Shown: positions 10,654 through 20,144 of the stretch, piece after piece
Numbering within the stretch: the first letter of the stretch is position 1
Layout: every line of letters starts with the position of its first letter
NCBI RefSeq assembly: GCF_029958905.1
Contig: NZ_CP124614.1
Span: 1,922,001-1,986,000 of the forward strand
Reading direction: 5' to 3'
Length of the DNA stretch: 64,000 nt
Source of the DNA: Vibrio sp. YMD68
GTDB taxonomy: Bacteria; Pseudomonadota; Gammaproteobacteria; Enterobacterales; Vibrionaceae
Program-made: the position numbers and the translations under genes
The notes under the pieces: model-generated
What the model was told of the DNA's origin: nothing
The model's database searches: none
The model's input: the letters and a program-made list of their open reading frames with translations, nothing else

Positions 10654-11811
10654 TTAATTTGTCACTGCTTTTTGCTTTGGTAAAACAATACTTAATATTG
10701 CATAACCCAATAGTGCAGAGGCTGTAGAGCCAAGTAGAACGCCTAGGCGAGCATATGTGTCCATGACTTCTTTCTCAAAACCAAAAGCCAATGAAGATAT
10801 AAATATCGACATTGTAAAACCCACACCACACAAGATAGACACCGCAAAAATATGTCGCATCTGAATCCCGTCAGGAAGCTTTGCAACTCCCAATTTCAGC
10901 GACAGCCAACAGAAAGACATAATACCAATAGGCTTGCCCACCAATAGGCCCAAAGCGATACCTAAAGGAAGCATAGACGTTAAACCTTCTACCGAGATAT
11001 TCTGTAAAGATACGCCTGCATTAGCTAACGCAAACAAAGGTAAAATACCGAAGGCGACGTAAGGGTGTAAGGCGTGTTCTAACGTTTTAAGCGGCGAGTC
11101 ACTGGCGGTTTTCCCTTTTAATGGAATAGCGAACCCGACAACAACACCCGCTAACGTTGCATGCACTCCAGATTTTAGTACCGCAAACCAAAGCACGAAG
11201 CCAATAATTAGGTACAGAGGTAAAGACGTGACACGACGTGAGTTTAAGATAAACAAAACAGCAGTTGAAATAAAACCGACTGTCAACGCAGTTACCGACA
11301 AATCGTTGGTATAGAAAAGCGCAATAATAATAACAGCGCCCAAGTCATCGATGATCGCTAAAGCAAGTAAAAAGACTTTTAGGCTGATAGGAACACGATT
11401 ACCCAAAAGAGCCATAATCCCAAGTGCGAATGCGATATCGGTGGCAGCAGGTATTGCCCAACCGGCTAGGGCTTCTGGATCTTGATAATTAAATAAAACA
11501 TAAACAAGTGCAGGCGCTAACATGCCACCCACTGCAGCGATTGCAGGGAACATAGCGGTTTCTTTTGATTTCAGCGCACCTTCAACCAGCTCACGTTTCA
11601 CCTCAAGACCGATAATAAGAAAAAAGATAGCCATTAAGCCATCGTTTATCCAATGAGATAGAGACATCCCCAACAAATAAGTATGTAAAAAACCCTGATA
11701 AAAGCCGTTGAGAGGCGAGTTAGCTATCATCATCGCAGTGATTGCGGCAATGACCAGTAAAATACCACTAGATGACTCCATTTTTAAGAAGTCACGAATC
11801 ATACTTGTCAT
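10654..11811 (-). CDS. nhaA: Na+/H+ antiporter NhaA
   Basis: This 385-residue inner-membrane electrogenic antiporter exchanges two H+ for one Na+. Family landmarks are [24 protein letters not shown] (the Asp of helix IV) and [18 protein letters not shown], which carries the paired catalytic aspartates. GKPIGI and [11 protein letters not shown] follow in the C-terminal half, with a conserved lysine in the first. The length fits E. coli NhaA (388). It is monocistronic with its own terminator, next to the mrp operon, so two mechanistically different sodium exporters sit side by side. An internal ATG at codon 4 is an alternative start. Confidence 0.97.
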   Translation of the reverse strand: MTSMIRDFLKMESSSGILLVIAAITAMMIANSPLNGFYQGFLHTYLLGMSLSHWINDGLMAIFFLIIGLEVKRELVEGALKSKETAMFPAIAAVGGMLAPALVYVLFNYQDPEALAGWAIPAATDIAFALGIMALLGNRVPISLKVFLLALAIIDDLGAVIIIALFYTNDLSVTALTVGFISTAVLFILNSRRVTSLPLYLIIGFVLWFAVLKSGVHATLAGVVVGFAIPLKGKTASDSPLKTLEHALHPYVAFGILPLFALANAGVSLQNISVEGLTSMLPLGIALGLLVGKPIGIMSFCWLSLKLGVAKLPDGIQMRHIFAVSILCGVGFTMSIFISSLAFGFEKEVMDTYARLGVLLGSTASALLGYAILSIVLPKQKAVTN

Positions 11812-11991
11812 GTTGTTGTTGCCCTTAGAATTTTAAATAATTAAAAAATTAACGAATTAGTGGTGACTAGCTTTTATCTTTAGCACATGTAATTTCGTTT
11901 CTTCTGATATATTAATTCGGGATTTCCGATATAACAATCAGAGGCACACTTAATCATTCAATTTATAACATAATGTTACACAAAAGAACTA

Positions 11992-12029
11992 GAATAAAAA
12001 AAACTCGCTAATCAAAAGATTAAGCGAGT
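11992..12029 (-). terminator. Terminator of the ABC transporter/lipocalin-like operon
   Basis: An 11- to 12-bp stem, ACTCGCTAATC (12003-12013) with GATTAAGCGAGT (12018-12029), has an AAAA loop. An eight-base A run lies on the left side, which is a U tract on the minus strand. It lies 40 bp beyond the stop at 12070. Confidence 0.8.
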
Positions 12030-12069
12030 CTAATCATCTAAAAAAATGAGAGCTATAGCACATTGGGCA

Positions 12070-13200
12070 TTAATAGCCCGTTAGTTGCATAAACCCTTTC
12101 GTTTCGTGAGAACCTGATGTTTCAACTGGCCCCTCCCAGTAAGGAATGACAAAAGGTAGTAATAGATTACGATTAACCGGTGTGAGTAATACATCGATAC
12201 CATGCTCAGCAATCACTATCCTCCATTCAAGAGGTATTTTTTTTCCGCTCGACGATACGGTTGTTTTTGAGGGACTTAAAGAGATGCTCTTTTCATCAAG
12301 TAGCGTGTTTCTTCCACTATTACTGATGATAGAACCATAGAGATACGGCATCTGCTCATGATGGCGATAACGACTTACGGTTAACGTCTCAGTCGGGGTT
12401 AGATTAATGACAAACCAATCCCACCCTTCCTGATGCTTCGAAATCAGCTGACTCCCCCACTCTTTGCTCATCCATGCACTGCCTTTCACTTTTAATGGCT
12501 CACCATTATCTAGGCTCAGTTCGCCAGATACAGACAAAAATGGCGCATTAATGTTAAATGCCGCGATAGGAAGGAGATCATGTTTTGGTTGATAACCATT
12601 ATCGCCAAGCAGCGCAAAAGGGCCTGCTGTCAATGTTTGAAGGTTTATGCTGAAATCATTCGTTGAAATGTCCAACTCACCGGGAAAGGGTGTATAACCC
12701 AATGACTGCCACCCCCAATTATCTATCCATAACTTAAATGGGTTCACATTCGTCCCCGACTGCCCGATTCCCCCTCGAGCAATCCTCTGCTCTTTCCATA
12801 CTTGCGTTTTATTGGAAATAACAGCGTGAGAAATATAAATCTGAGGATTTTGCCAGCCTTCCGTCTTTCTCTCATCCCTAGCTACTCGAAAAAAACTCCA
12901 TTGAATTGCATATTCAGTGCCTTGCTGATCAACAACATTGGCAAAATACTGCCACCATTCATGCTGATATTCTGGGTGAGATTTAAAGTCGTCTGGAAGG
13001 CTAACGCTTTGATCAGGCAGGACCGGTTCAAACACTTTTTTTTGCAACATTTGGACAACGGCTTGATGCGAACGATCGGGGACATCAGAATCAGAGAGGT
13101 CGGAACTCAAGTAAAGTAGGATTGATACAAAGAGAATCACAGTAACAGAAAGCAACAAACGAATAAAACTTAACTTACCGATCTTTGGAGTACTTTTCAT
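12070..13200 (-). CDS. CrtC/AttH lipocalin-like domain protein, membrane-anchored
   Basis: This 376-residue protein has an N-terminal hydrophobic segment (about residues 12-32) that acts as a signal anchor. The rest should face the periplasm. HPEYQHEWWQYFANV and WMSKEWGSQLI...GWDWFVINL are the paired motifs of the CrtC/AttH family (two lipocalin-like beta barrels, often annotated as hydroxyneurosporene synthase). It is the last gene of a three-gene operon after a LolD-like ATPase and an FtsX-like permease and starts directly after the permease stop. Such trios recur in bacteria, and the substrate is unknown. A role in handling a lipid or hydrophobic molecule delivered by the transporter is inference. 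Confidence 0.85.
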   Translation of the reverse strand: MKSTPKIGKLSFIRLLLSVTVILFVSILLYLSSDLSDSDVPDRSHQAVVQMLQKKVFEPVLPDQSVSLPDDFKSHPEYQHEWWQYFANVVDQQGTEYAIQWSFFRVARDERKTEGWQNPQIYISHAVISNKTQVWKEQRIARGGIGQSGTNVNPFKLWIDNWGWQSLGYTPFPGELDISTNDFSINLQTLTAGPFALLGDNGYQPKHDLLPIAAFNINAPFLSVSGELSLDNGEPLKVKGSAWMSKEWGSQLISKHQEGWDWFVINLTPTETLTVSRYRHHEQMPYLYGSIISNSGRNTLLDEKSISLSPSKTTVSSSGKKIPLEWRIVIAEHGIDVLLTPVNRNLLLPFVIPYWEGPVETSGSHETKGFMQLTGY

Positions 13201-15654
13201 TTATAGCGAATCCCGTAAAGACTTCATGGGTGTGCTCTTAATCGTTCGCCATACAGGCAGTGCGCCAGCCACCATTAACGATGCAATCACCCAAAATATT
13301 GTCTTAATATATTCTATAGGAACAAATCTCAACTCCAAGGTCCAACCGAACGATTGTTTTATCACAACATCCACCACAAGGCTTGCTAAAGCCAACCCGA
13401 GAGGCATTGCGATCACTACCGAGATCATACAGAAAACAAGAAGTTGAAGCCCACTTATAATGACGAGCTCTTTGCCTGAAATACCAAAGCAACGCAACAA
13501 CGCTATATGCCGCTGGCGGGAAACCTCGCCAGCTAAGGTGGCAAAGAAAATTCCGCAAACCGCGATAAATAACGTGATATGGCCTAAAGAATCAGCGATA
13601 GCAAAGGTACGATCAAACACCTTCATGGCTTGTGTATGAATATCGCTATTATCAAACACGCGATCGGAATTCAAACGAAATACAGAAGCCAGTCGATGCT
13701 TTAATCCGGTTGGGTTCACCCCCGATTTAAGCTCAACGCCAAGAGCAACGTCGCCGGTACCTGCATATTCATTGAGCCAATTTCGATGCGATAACAAAGC
13801 TTGGTTATACGGATTACCATAATCGTAATAGACACCAACAACCTGCCACCGTTGTCCAAGCTGATTAGAAAGACTGATAAAGTCGCCAGGTCTGATGTTT
13901 AATTTCAACGACATAGACTCACTGATCATCACACCTTTAGAGTGGTGCAAATGATACCAGTAGTTTGGAATACCAAGTTTGACGGTCAGCGCGTCAAGTT
14001 CCGCGTCAGAAGCACCGGTACTTACTATTTGAAGTACGCCTCTTGCTGTTTGCTCATCTTTTTCCCATCGCCACCAGACACTCTCAACTTCAGGTTGCTT
14101 TTGTAACCAATTGTTCAAACGAGTAGCGGCGTTAGTACTTGGATAAATATATAGATCAGCGGCTAACCTTTGTGTTAACCACTTATCGGTCGTATCACGG
14201 AAGCTCCCAACCATGGTCTCCACACCAATATTGCCAGCCATGGCGAGCATTAATCCCATCGTTGCCACACCACGATAACTCATACTGGTTGCGGCATCGG
14301 CAAAGAACCAACGTAACTTCACCCAACGCAGAGAGTAGGTAAAACTGGTGAACACTTTCCAAATTAAAAATGGAGTAAAGAGCGCGACACTCATCATCAG
14401 CAGCGCAATAATGGCAAAGCCTGATGTTTGTGTTTGGGGCACTTGGTAGATAGCCACACCCGCGACACACAACGCGCAAGCTAAAAAGGCTTGGAGAGTA
14501 AATTCAGTTCCGGCGAACCTGACCAGTGACAAACGCGAAGTCAACCGATTCGGCTGTGAGCGCAGCAAACGAACAAGTGGCCAAATACATGCAGTAATCA
14601 CCCCTAGCACACACATGCCTAGACTGTAGAAGCTTGAGTAATAGCTCCAACCAATATCAATACCTACATTCGCGTTGTAAAGCTCACCCAAACTAGTGGC
14701 TACGGCTGGGATTAATTGATTTGCAAGCATCAATCCGAACACATTGCCACATAGCCAGCTGATGAATATCATACCGATGAGTTCTATTGATAACGCTTGC
14801 GCCAATTGCCAGCCTGACACCCCAGTCTGTCGTAAAATACCAACAAGAGGCTGACGCTGAACGAACGAAAGTGAAATGGCTTGATAAAAAATAAATAGTC
14901 CGACGACAAAGGCCAGCATACCAAGCGCGCTAAGATTCATATGAAAGGCATTGGTTAATGATTCAAGTTCTGAATGGGAGCTTCGTGATAAAGACAAACC
15001 GTTAGGAAGGCTGCTCTTTAAGCTGGCCAATTTGTCTTTTGGCATTTCTCCGCAAGCGATCAGGCCGATACCGGAACTGCGATTAAGCATCCTGAGTAGC
15101 GAGATATCCGCAATCATGCGAGTGCCGCTCAAACTTTTATTGCTATCGACAACAATGGGCCCAAGAAGCGACTGATCGTCTAGCGTTATTGAATCTCCAT
15201 CTTTCCAGTCATGGCGTTCTGCTAGCCCTTGGCTTACTACAATGGGATACGGTGGATTCATGAGATCCAGGCTTTTGAGTTGTGCCAGTGACATCCCTTG
15301 CTCAGTTTGAAACATGGCAATGGGGTCCAAACCCACCAACACTAATTCATCGCCATTAGCCGTCGTGAGATTTTGCTGAACGAATGGGACGCACTCATTA
15401 AAGCCATCACGCCTTAACTGAACGTATAAGCCCTGCGGGACCGTATTACTAATATGCTTAGGTCGAATTCGATAGGGTAATGGATTCGAAAAGAGTTTCT
15501 CACCGTCAGCGTAGCTCTGACGAGCATGATGATTGATAGAGGTAACCCCAACCAGCAAAGAAACGCCCAGCGTTAACCCAAGTAAAACTAAGATCATCTG
15601 TAAAGGATAACGACGATAGTGCCCGAATAACGCTTTAACTACGGGCCATAACAT
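13201..15654 (-). CDS. FtsX/MacB-like ABC transporter permease
   Basis: This protein of about 817 residues begins MLWPVVKALFGHYRRYPLQM. The ATG at 15654 is preceded by a strong GGGAGGG site, so I prefer it to an in-frame start at 15711. The layout is: first helix about 20-40, a periplasmic domain, an FtsX-type helix group about 250-390, further helices, a second periplasmic domain, and a final FtsX group about 690-810 (SRQRHIALLRCFGISGKELV). This is the long two-FtsX-domain permease type that works with LolD-like ATPases in lipoprotein or lipid extraction and export. It overlaps the ATPase gene by 20 bp. Confidence 0.88.
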   Translation of the reverse strand: MLWPVVKALFGHYRRYPLQMILVLLGLTLGVSLLVGVTSINHHARQSYADGEKLFSNPLPYRIRPKHISNTVPQGLYVQLRRDGFNECVPFVQQNLTTANGDELVLVGLDPIAMFQTEQGMSLAQLKSLDLMNPPYPIVVSQGLAERHDWKDGDSITLDDQSLLGPIVVDSNKSLSGTRMIADISLLRMLNRSSGIGLIACGEMPKDKLASLKSSLPNGLSLSRSSHSELESLTNAFHMNLSALGMLAFVVGLFIFYQAISLSFVQRQPLVGILRQTGVSGWQLAQALSIELIGMIFISWLCGNVFGLMLANQLIPAVATSLGELYNANVGIDIGWSYYSSFYSLGMCVLGVITACIWPLVRLLRSQPNRLTSRLSLVRFAGTEFTLQAFLACALCVAGVAIYQVPQTQTSGFAIIALLMMSVALFTPFLIWKVFTSFTYSLRWVKLRWFFADAATSMSYRGVATMGLMLAMAGNIGVETMVGSFRDTTDKWLTQRLAADLYIYPSTNAATRLNNWLQKQPEVESVWWRWEKDEQTARGVLQIVSTGASDAELDALTVKLGIPNYWYHLHHSKGVMISESMSLKLNIRPGDFISLSNQLGQRWQVVGVYYDYGNPYNQALLSHRNWLNEYAGTGDVALGVELKSGVNPTGLKHRLASVFRLNSDRVFDNSDIHTQAMKVFDRTFAIADSLGHITLFIAVCGIFFATLAGEVSRQRHIALLRCFGISGKELVIISGLQLLVFCMISVVIAMPLGLALASLVVDVVIKQSFGWTLELRFVPIEYIKTIFWVIASLMVAGALPVWRTIKSTPMKSLRDSL

Positions 15655-16306
15655 GGAGTTGCCCTCCCTGGAGACGAATGCGACCATCCATGTGTTCGGC
15701 CACTTTATCACTGTGCGTGACCAACAAAAGCGTGCAATCTAATTGGCGAGTTAAGGAAGTCAATAAGCGCATCACCGCTTCGGCGTTTCTTTCATCTAAA
15801 CTCCCAGTTGGCTCATCGGCCAACAAAATCTTTGGCTCCATATACAAGGCTCTTGCGATCGCAGCCCTCTGCTGCTGCCCCCCTGAAACCTCTTCTGGGT
15901 AGCGCCCTAATAGAGGCATAAGATCCAACGCCGACAAAATTTGTCGCCACAGTCCATGATCTTCTGGTAACCCTTTAAGCTGACGACAAAAGCGAATGTT
16001 ATCGGCGATATTTAGCGTAGGAAGTAAATTGAATTGCTGAAAAATAAGACCCACATTATTGCGTCGATATGCAGTCCTTAGGTGTTCTGGACTTTCGTGC
16101 ATAGAGAAATCCGGATATTGAACTTCTCCTGAGTCGATGGTGTCGAGCCCTGCAATCAGGTTGAGTAGCGTACTTTTTCCTGTACCACTTTCGCCCATAA
16201 GAGCAACCTGATCGCCTTGATTTAATGTCAGTTCCGCACCTTGTAAAACTGGATGAAATTCACCACCGTCAACGTATCCTTTACATAGGTTATTCAGCTG
16301 TAACAT
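15635..16306 (-). CDS. LolD/MacB-type ABC transporter ATP-binding protein
   Basis: This 223-residue ATPase has an intact Walker A (GESGTGKS, 38-45), Q-loop (FQQFNLLPTL), signature VSGGQQQRAAIARAL and Walker B ILLADEPTGSLD with an H-loop (LLVTHSD). It belongs to the LolD/MacB/FtsE group that pairs with FtsX-like permeases. It is the first gene of the operon ATPase-permease-lipocalin-like protein. Not lolD itself: the operon lacks lolC/lolE and the permease is a single long protein. Confidence 0.92.
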   Translation of the reverse strand: MLQLNNLCKGYVDGGEFHPVLQGAELTLNQGDQVALMGESGTGKSTLLNLIAGLDTIDSGEVQYPDFSMHESPEHLRTAYRRNNVGLIFQQFNLLPTLNIADNIRFCRQLKGLPEDHGLWRQILSALDLMPLLGRYPEEVSGGQQQRAAIARALYMEPKILLADEPTGSLDERNAEAVMRLLTSLTRQLDCTLLLVTHSDKVAEHMDGRIRLQGGQLHVMARS

Positions 16307-16599
16307 TAAATAGCTCGCAATAATATGACTGGGAAGGAGAATCTACACTAAATTGAGCTTTCTAGAAAGTATTTTGGATACCTGATCACAAGATATGCAC
16401 TCAATTGCAACAATTAACCGCGTCACTTCTCATTTTCTAACAAACTATTTTCTTACTTATTGCTTTTACACTATGCAGTGAGGTAACTGACATGACAACG
16501 ATAATCTGGCACTTGAACCTCATACGCTCAATAAACAGAAAATCAACGCGTTATGGTATACAGTGATAGATTCTTAACCATGGCGATTGAAGGGAATGT

Positions 16600-18033
16600 A
16601 TGAAAAAGGTATTGGTTCTTGGTGCATCAGGATACGTAGGCTCTCAGTTATTACCGATCCTCCTTTCCAAAGGTTACAATGTAACAGCAGCAGCTCGAAA
16701 TCTTGAATACTTGAAAGCAAGAGTAACGCCTCACGCTCATTTAAGATTTACATACCTAGACCTTGCTGATCGTGAAGCAACTCTGCAACTGATTCCTCAA
16801 TTTGATCTGATCTACTTTCTTGTTCACGGCATGGCCGCAGGACACGATTTTTTAGAATACGAGCTTTCTCTGGCGCACAATTTTAAAGAAGCCCTGGTCA
16901 GCAGCTCGGTACAACAAGTCATTTACCTCAGCGCGTTGCAACCTCAAACGGGGAATTCCACGCACCTAGATGCAAGGCGTCAGACTGGCGATATTCTTCG
17001 GCAAAGCAGCGTACCGATCACCGAGCTTAGAGCGGGGGTTATCATTGGGCCGGGTTCAGCCGCTTTTGAAATCATGAGGGACTTCGTATACAACTTGCCG
17101 GTAATGATTGCTCCAAAATGGGTCGATTCCAAAGCGAACCCCATCGCTCTTGATAACCTCAATCACTATTTGATTGAAATTGCCAAAGAGTCCCCGACTG
17201 AACATCGACAGTTTTCTATCGGCGGTCCGGATGTCCTCTCTTATCGAGAGCAGTTTAAAACCATTTGCGAGATCGCTAATAAACCGTTTCGGCTATGGTC
17301 CACTTCTTTGCTGACTCCCAAGTTGGCCTCCTACTGGCTAGGTTTAGTCACGTCCGTTCCAAGTAACATAGGCCGAGCGTTGCTCGCGGGCTTAGAGCAT
17401 GATTATATTTCCGATTCAAACCAGGCTCAGCAAGACTATCCGCAAACTCTTATTTCCTATAAACAAGCCGTTACGACCGCCATCAAAGAAGAAGGTACAT
17501 TTGTTCGGAGCAATGTATGGGGGTTTGAACCAGAAGCGCTCAATCGATGGCAACCCGGTTACGGCTATTACCCTAAACAAGCGGGGGCCAGTATCAAAAC
17601 TTCCTTAACTTCGGAGCAGTTGTGGAAAGTCGCTCAGCAAATAGGCAGTCGTAAGCATGGATATTTCTTTGCCAACACTTTATGGCGCACACGAGAGTGG
17701 CTGGATGTTTTATTTGGTGGAGGAGTGCCGCAACGTCGCAAGCCAGAAGGGCCGGAGCTAAAAGTCGGAGATCACATTGATTCTTGGAAAGTCATTCGGT
17801 GTGAAAAAGAACAATTTCTTTCTCTTCTGTTTGGCATGAAAGGGCCAGGCCTAGGGCGCTTAGAAGTAGCCATTGCAGACTTAGGAAATGAAAGAAAGCT
17901 CACCATCACTGCCTGGTGGCATCCACAAGGGTTCTTAGGGTTACTCTACTGGTTTGCAATGATGCCAGCCCACCTCTTTATCTTCAATGGTATGGTTAAA
18001 GCGATAGTCAAAAACGCACAAAACAACGAGTAG
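16600..18033 (+). CDS. SDR-family NAD(P)-binding protein with C-terminal DUF2867
   Basis: This 477-residue protein opens with MKKVLVLGASGYVGSQLLP, a Rossmann dinucleotide site (GASGYVG, 8-14) of the atypical/extended SDR group. Segments YFLVHGMA and YLSALQP follow. The C-terminal third (about 330-475, KVGDHIDSWKVI to LYWFAMMPAHLFIFNG) matches the DUF2867 domain, which carries a hydrophobic stretch near the end. The combination is widespread in bacteria but without an assigned substrate. The last 17 bp including the stop are repeated 20 bp downstream (18037-18053). It converges on the DUF2913 gene. Confidence 0.85.
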   Translation: MKKVLVLGASGYVGSQLLPILLSKGYNVTAAARNLEYLKARVTPHAHLRFTYLDLADREATLQLIPQFDLIYFLVHGMAAGHDFLEYELSLAHNFKEALVSSSVQQVIYLSALQPQTGNSTHLDARRQTGDILRQSSVPITELRAGVIIGPGSAAFEIMRDFVYNLPVMIAPKWVDSKANPIALDNLNHYLIEIAKESPTEHRQFSIGGPDVLSYREQFKTICEIANKPFRLWSTSLLTPKLASYWLGLVTSVPSNIGRALLAGLEHDYISDSNQAQQDYPQTLISYKQAVTTAIKEEGTFVRSNVWGFEPEALNRWQPGYGYYPKQAGASIKTSLTSEQLWKVAQQIGSRKHGYFFANTLWRTREWLDVLFGGGVPQRRKPEGPELKVGDHIDSWKVIRCEKEQFLSLLFGMKGPGLGRLEVAIADLGNERKLTITAWWHPQGFLGLLYWFAMMPAHLFIFNGMVKAIVKNAQNNE

Positions 18034-18055
18034 CGACACAAAACAACGAGTAGAA

Positions 18056-18086
18056 AAAAGACGTACCCTCATTGGATACGTCTTTT
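18056..18086. terminator. Bidirectional terminator between convergent genes
   Basis: A 10-bp perfect stem, AAAAGACGTA with TACGTCTTTT, and an 11-nt loop lie between the plus-strand SDR gene and the minus-strand DUF2913 gene. The A/T ends allow termination in both directions. Confidence 0.8.
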
Positions 18087-18132
18087 CATTCCATATTGTT
18101 TAACCACGGAAGGCTTCGTCTATCTTAACGTC

Positions 18133-18795
18133 TTAATCTATCTTCAGGTTCAATGGAATTTCAGCCAGTTGATTGCCCTGATTTCGTGGGAAAATCACGT
18201 ATTCACCATGGTATTTAACCACCGACTTGTAATCCGTTACCTTATGAACCATAAAACCCGCCGCCGCCGATTTTTCAATAAACTCGGCATGATTACCCCG
18301 TACAAACCAATGCATCGGTTTGGTCAGTAACTCACCTTCAAAGCAGTCATCACACTGGTTAGCGCACAATGCGAGCGAACTATGCCCATCCGTAAAGATC
18401 TGAACTTTACCCCCACCGATTAATGGCTCTGAAGTTGAAACGTCCCAATTCGCGGCAATCATTTCATCCAAAAACGTTTCAATATCACTGTCTTTAAGCT
18501 CTTTTAGCGATTCATCTGACTGGAAAAACTGCGCATAAAACACTGAAATTCGTTTAAAGATAAAGGGTAGCCCTGCACTATCGCCTTTGGAACGTCCTGA
18601 TTTTTGCCAACGAATTAAATCCTCCACGACGCACCGTTCAAAACGTTGGCTTTTGAGAGCCTTTGTCACCCAGCGCACCAAGAAGTGATTATTAGCAATT
18701 GGCGCATCAGCCAACTTGCCAGAAGCGTGTTCAGCCTGCATTTCTGCTAAGGCTAGATTCACGACCTTTTGAATTTCAACTGTATAATTTGACAC
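18133..18795 (-). CDS. DUF2913 family protein
   Basis: About 220 residues from a GTG at 18795 whose G is shared with the TAG stop of the upstream bcr gene (TAGTG). AGGAAGAAAGG precedes it. A longer frame to 18873 would run deep into bcr and looks false. The sequence SNYTVEIQKVVNLALAEMQ and the cysteine-rich ALCANQCDDCFEG segment followed by PMHWFVRGN match the DUF2913 family of Vibrio and enterobacteria. No function is known. Coupling to the drug-exporter gene suggests joint expression but not necessarily joint function. Confidence 0.8.
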   Translation of the reverse strand: MSNYTVEIQKVVNLALAEMQAEHASGKLADAPIANNHFLVRWVTKALKSQRFERCVVEDLIRWQKSGRSKGDSAGLPFIFKRISVFYAQFFQSDESLKELKDSDIETFLDEMIAANWDVSTSEPLIGGGKVQIFTDGHSSLALCANQCDDCFEGELLTKPMHWFVRGNHAEFIEKSAAAGFMVHKVTDYKSVVKYHGEYVIFPRNQGNQLAEIPLNLKID

Positions 18796-20003
18796 TATGC
18801 CTTTCTTCCTAATGTCCAATAAAATGCTACTGACAGCACAGAACACGCTGTCATTACGAATATCATCGGCCAAACCACATCGCTTGGCATAGCCGCAACA
18901 ACCGCACCAATAATAGACCCGGTTCCAAATCTTAACGTGCCCGCCAACGACGACGCAGTCCCCGCCATGTTTGGATAGCCACTAAGCAGCAAGCCCATAG
19001 TATTGCTGCCTATGGTTGAAATAGTGCCGATAAATAAGACAACAAAAGGAACCGTTCCCCACAGTCCTAAATCCAGTAACCAACTGCCCAATAAACCGAT
19101 GCCGGCGATAAGCTGAATAACCAAACCAAAACGCAGCATAGCGTGTGACCCTACCCGTTTAACTAGCCGACCATTAATACTGGTCATGATAATCATAGCG
19201 ACAATATTAAGGCCAAACAGGTACCCAAACTGATCGGGACGAACACCATAAATATCAATATAAACGAATGAGCCACCCGTTAAGAATGCAAACATCCCGG
19301 CAAATGAAAACGCACCTGAAAATATTAGCCCCATCGCGGTTGGGTTACGAAACAGACCCAAGTAGTTGCGAATTGTCGTCCCTAAGCGCAACGGGTGTCG
19401 TTTTTCTACTGGTAAGGTTTCTGGAATTTTCCACACCACAAGCAAAATCACCACAACAGCAAAAACAGCCAACACCCAAAAGATGGAGCGCCAACCAAAC
19501 CAGATAGCGAGGTGGCCGCCAATCATAGGCGCAAGAAGCGGAGCAATAGTCATGACGAGCGTGACAAAAGACATCGCTCGAGCGAAGTCCTCCCTGTCGA
19601 ACATATCGCGGACAACCGCTTGAATAACGACGGCTGCTGCTGCCCCTGCAAAACCTTGTGCACATCGAATAAACGTTAACGCGTCAATACCCGTAGTGGT
19701 CGCACTCACTATGGATGCAATAGCAAATAAAGCCACACCAATGAGTAGAACAGGGCGACGACCAAAGCTGTCAGCAAATGGCCCATGAAACAACTGACCA
19801 ATCGCAAAACCTGCAGTATAAGCAGTCAAGGTAAATTGAACTTCACCAGCCGTCACGCCCAAGTCATTGGCAATGGATGGCATCGCAGGTAAGTACATGT
19901 CGATGGCTAATGGTGTTAAAGCACCAATAGCCCCTAGCACCGCAAAAAGAATCAGTCCTATTTGTTGTGAGCTGGCAGGAGAAGATATCGAATTATTTGT
20001 CAT
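18795..20003 (-). CDS. bcr: Bcr/CflA-family multidrug efflux MFS transporter
   Basis: This 402-residue MFS protein has 12 predicted helices. The start region LTPLAIDMYLPAMPSIANDL and the loop GPFADSFGRRPVLLIG (motif A) are typical of Bcr/CflA drug:H+ antiporters. RCAQGFAGAAAAVVIQAVVRD is the motif C/B region. The ATG at 20003 has only a poor ribosome-binding site and lies just after two inverted repeats (20010-20050). rsuA is upstream on the same strand, as in E. coli (rsuA-bcr). Substrate specificity cannot be read from the sequence. Confidence 0.88.
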   Translation of the reverse strand: MTNNSISSPASSQQIGLILFAVLGAIGALTPLAIDMYLPAMPSIANDLGVTAGEVQFTLTAYTAGFAIGQLFHGPFADSFGRRPVLLIGVALFAIASIVSATTTGIDALTFIRCAQGFAGAAAAVVIQAVVRDMFDREDFARAMSFVTLVMTIAPLLAPMIGGHLAIWFGWRSIFWVLAVFAVVVILLVVWKIPETLPVEKRHPLRLGTTIRNYLGLFRNPTAMGLIFSGAFSFAGMFAFLTGGSFVYIDIYGVRPDQFGYLFGLNIVAMIIMTSINGRLVKRVGSHAMLRFGLVIQLIAGIGLLGSWLLDLGLWGTVPFVVLFIGTISTIGSNTMGLLLSGYPNMAGTASSLAGTLRFGTGSIIGAVVAAMPSDVVWPMIFVMTACSVLSVAFYWTLGRKA

Positions 20004-20009
20004 TAGGTT

Positions 20010-20050
20010 ATCAAATCAGTGGTCGATTTGATTATGGTACCGATACCATA
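20010..20050 (-). promoter_or_regulatory. Paired inverted repeats in front of bcr, possible operator or RNA switch
   Basis: ATCAAATC (20010-20017) pairs with GATTTGAT (20025-20032). Directly adjoining, TTATGGTA (20032-20039) pairs with TACCATAA (20044-20051) over a 4-bp spacer. Both have 8-bp perfect arms, and the nearer one ends 6 bp before the bcr start codon. They could be repressor sites or a hairpin that covers the translation start region. Confidence 0.4.
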
Positions 20051-20144
20051 ACCAACTCGTGGCGTATTATTAACGAATAATAATAACGACTCTTATAAAA
20101 AAGACTAGTTCTCATTGAGAAATATACGTGTTTCTAAAGCGGGG

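Noticed and set aside
10654..11811. An NhaR-type regulator for nhaA
   Set aside because: No LysR gene lies next to nhaA; the LysR gene at 20.9 kb is too far away and adjoins other genes.
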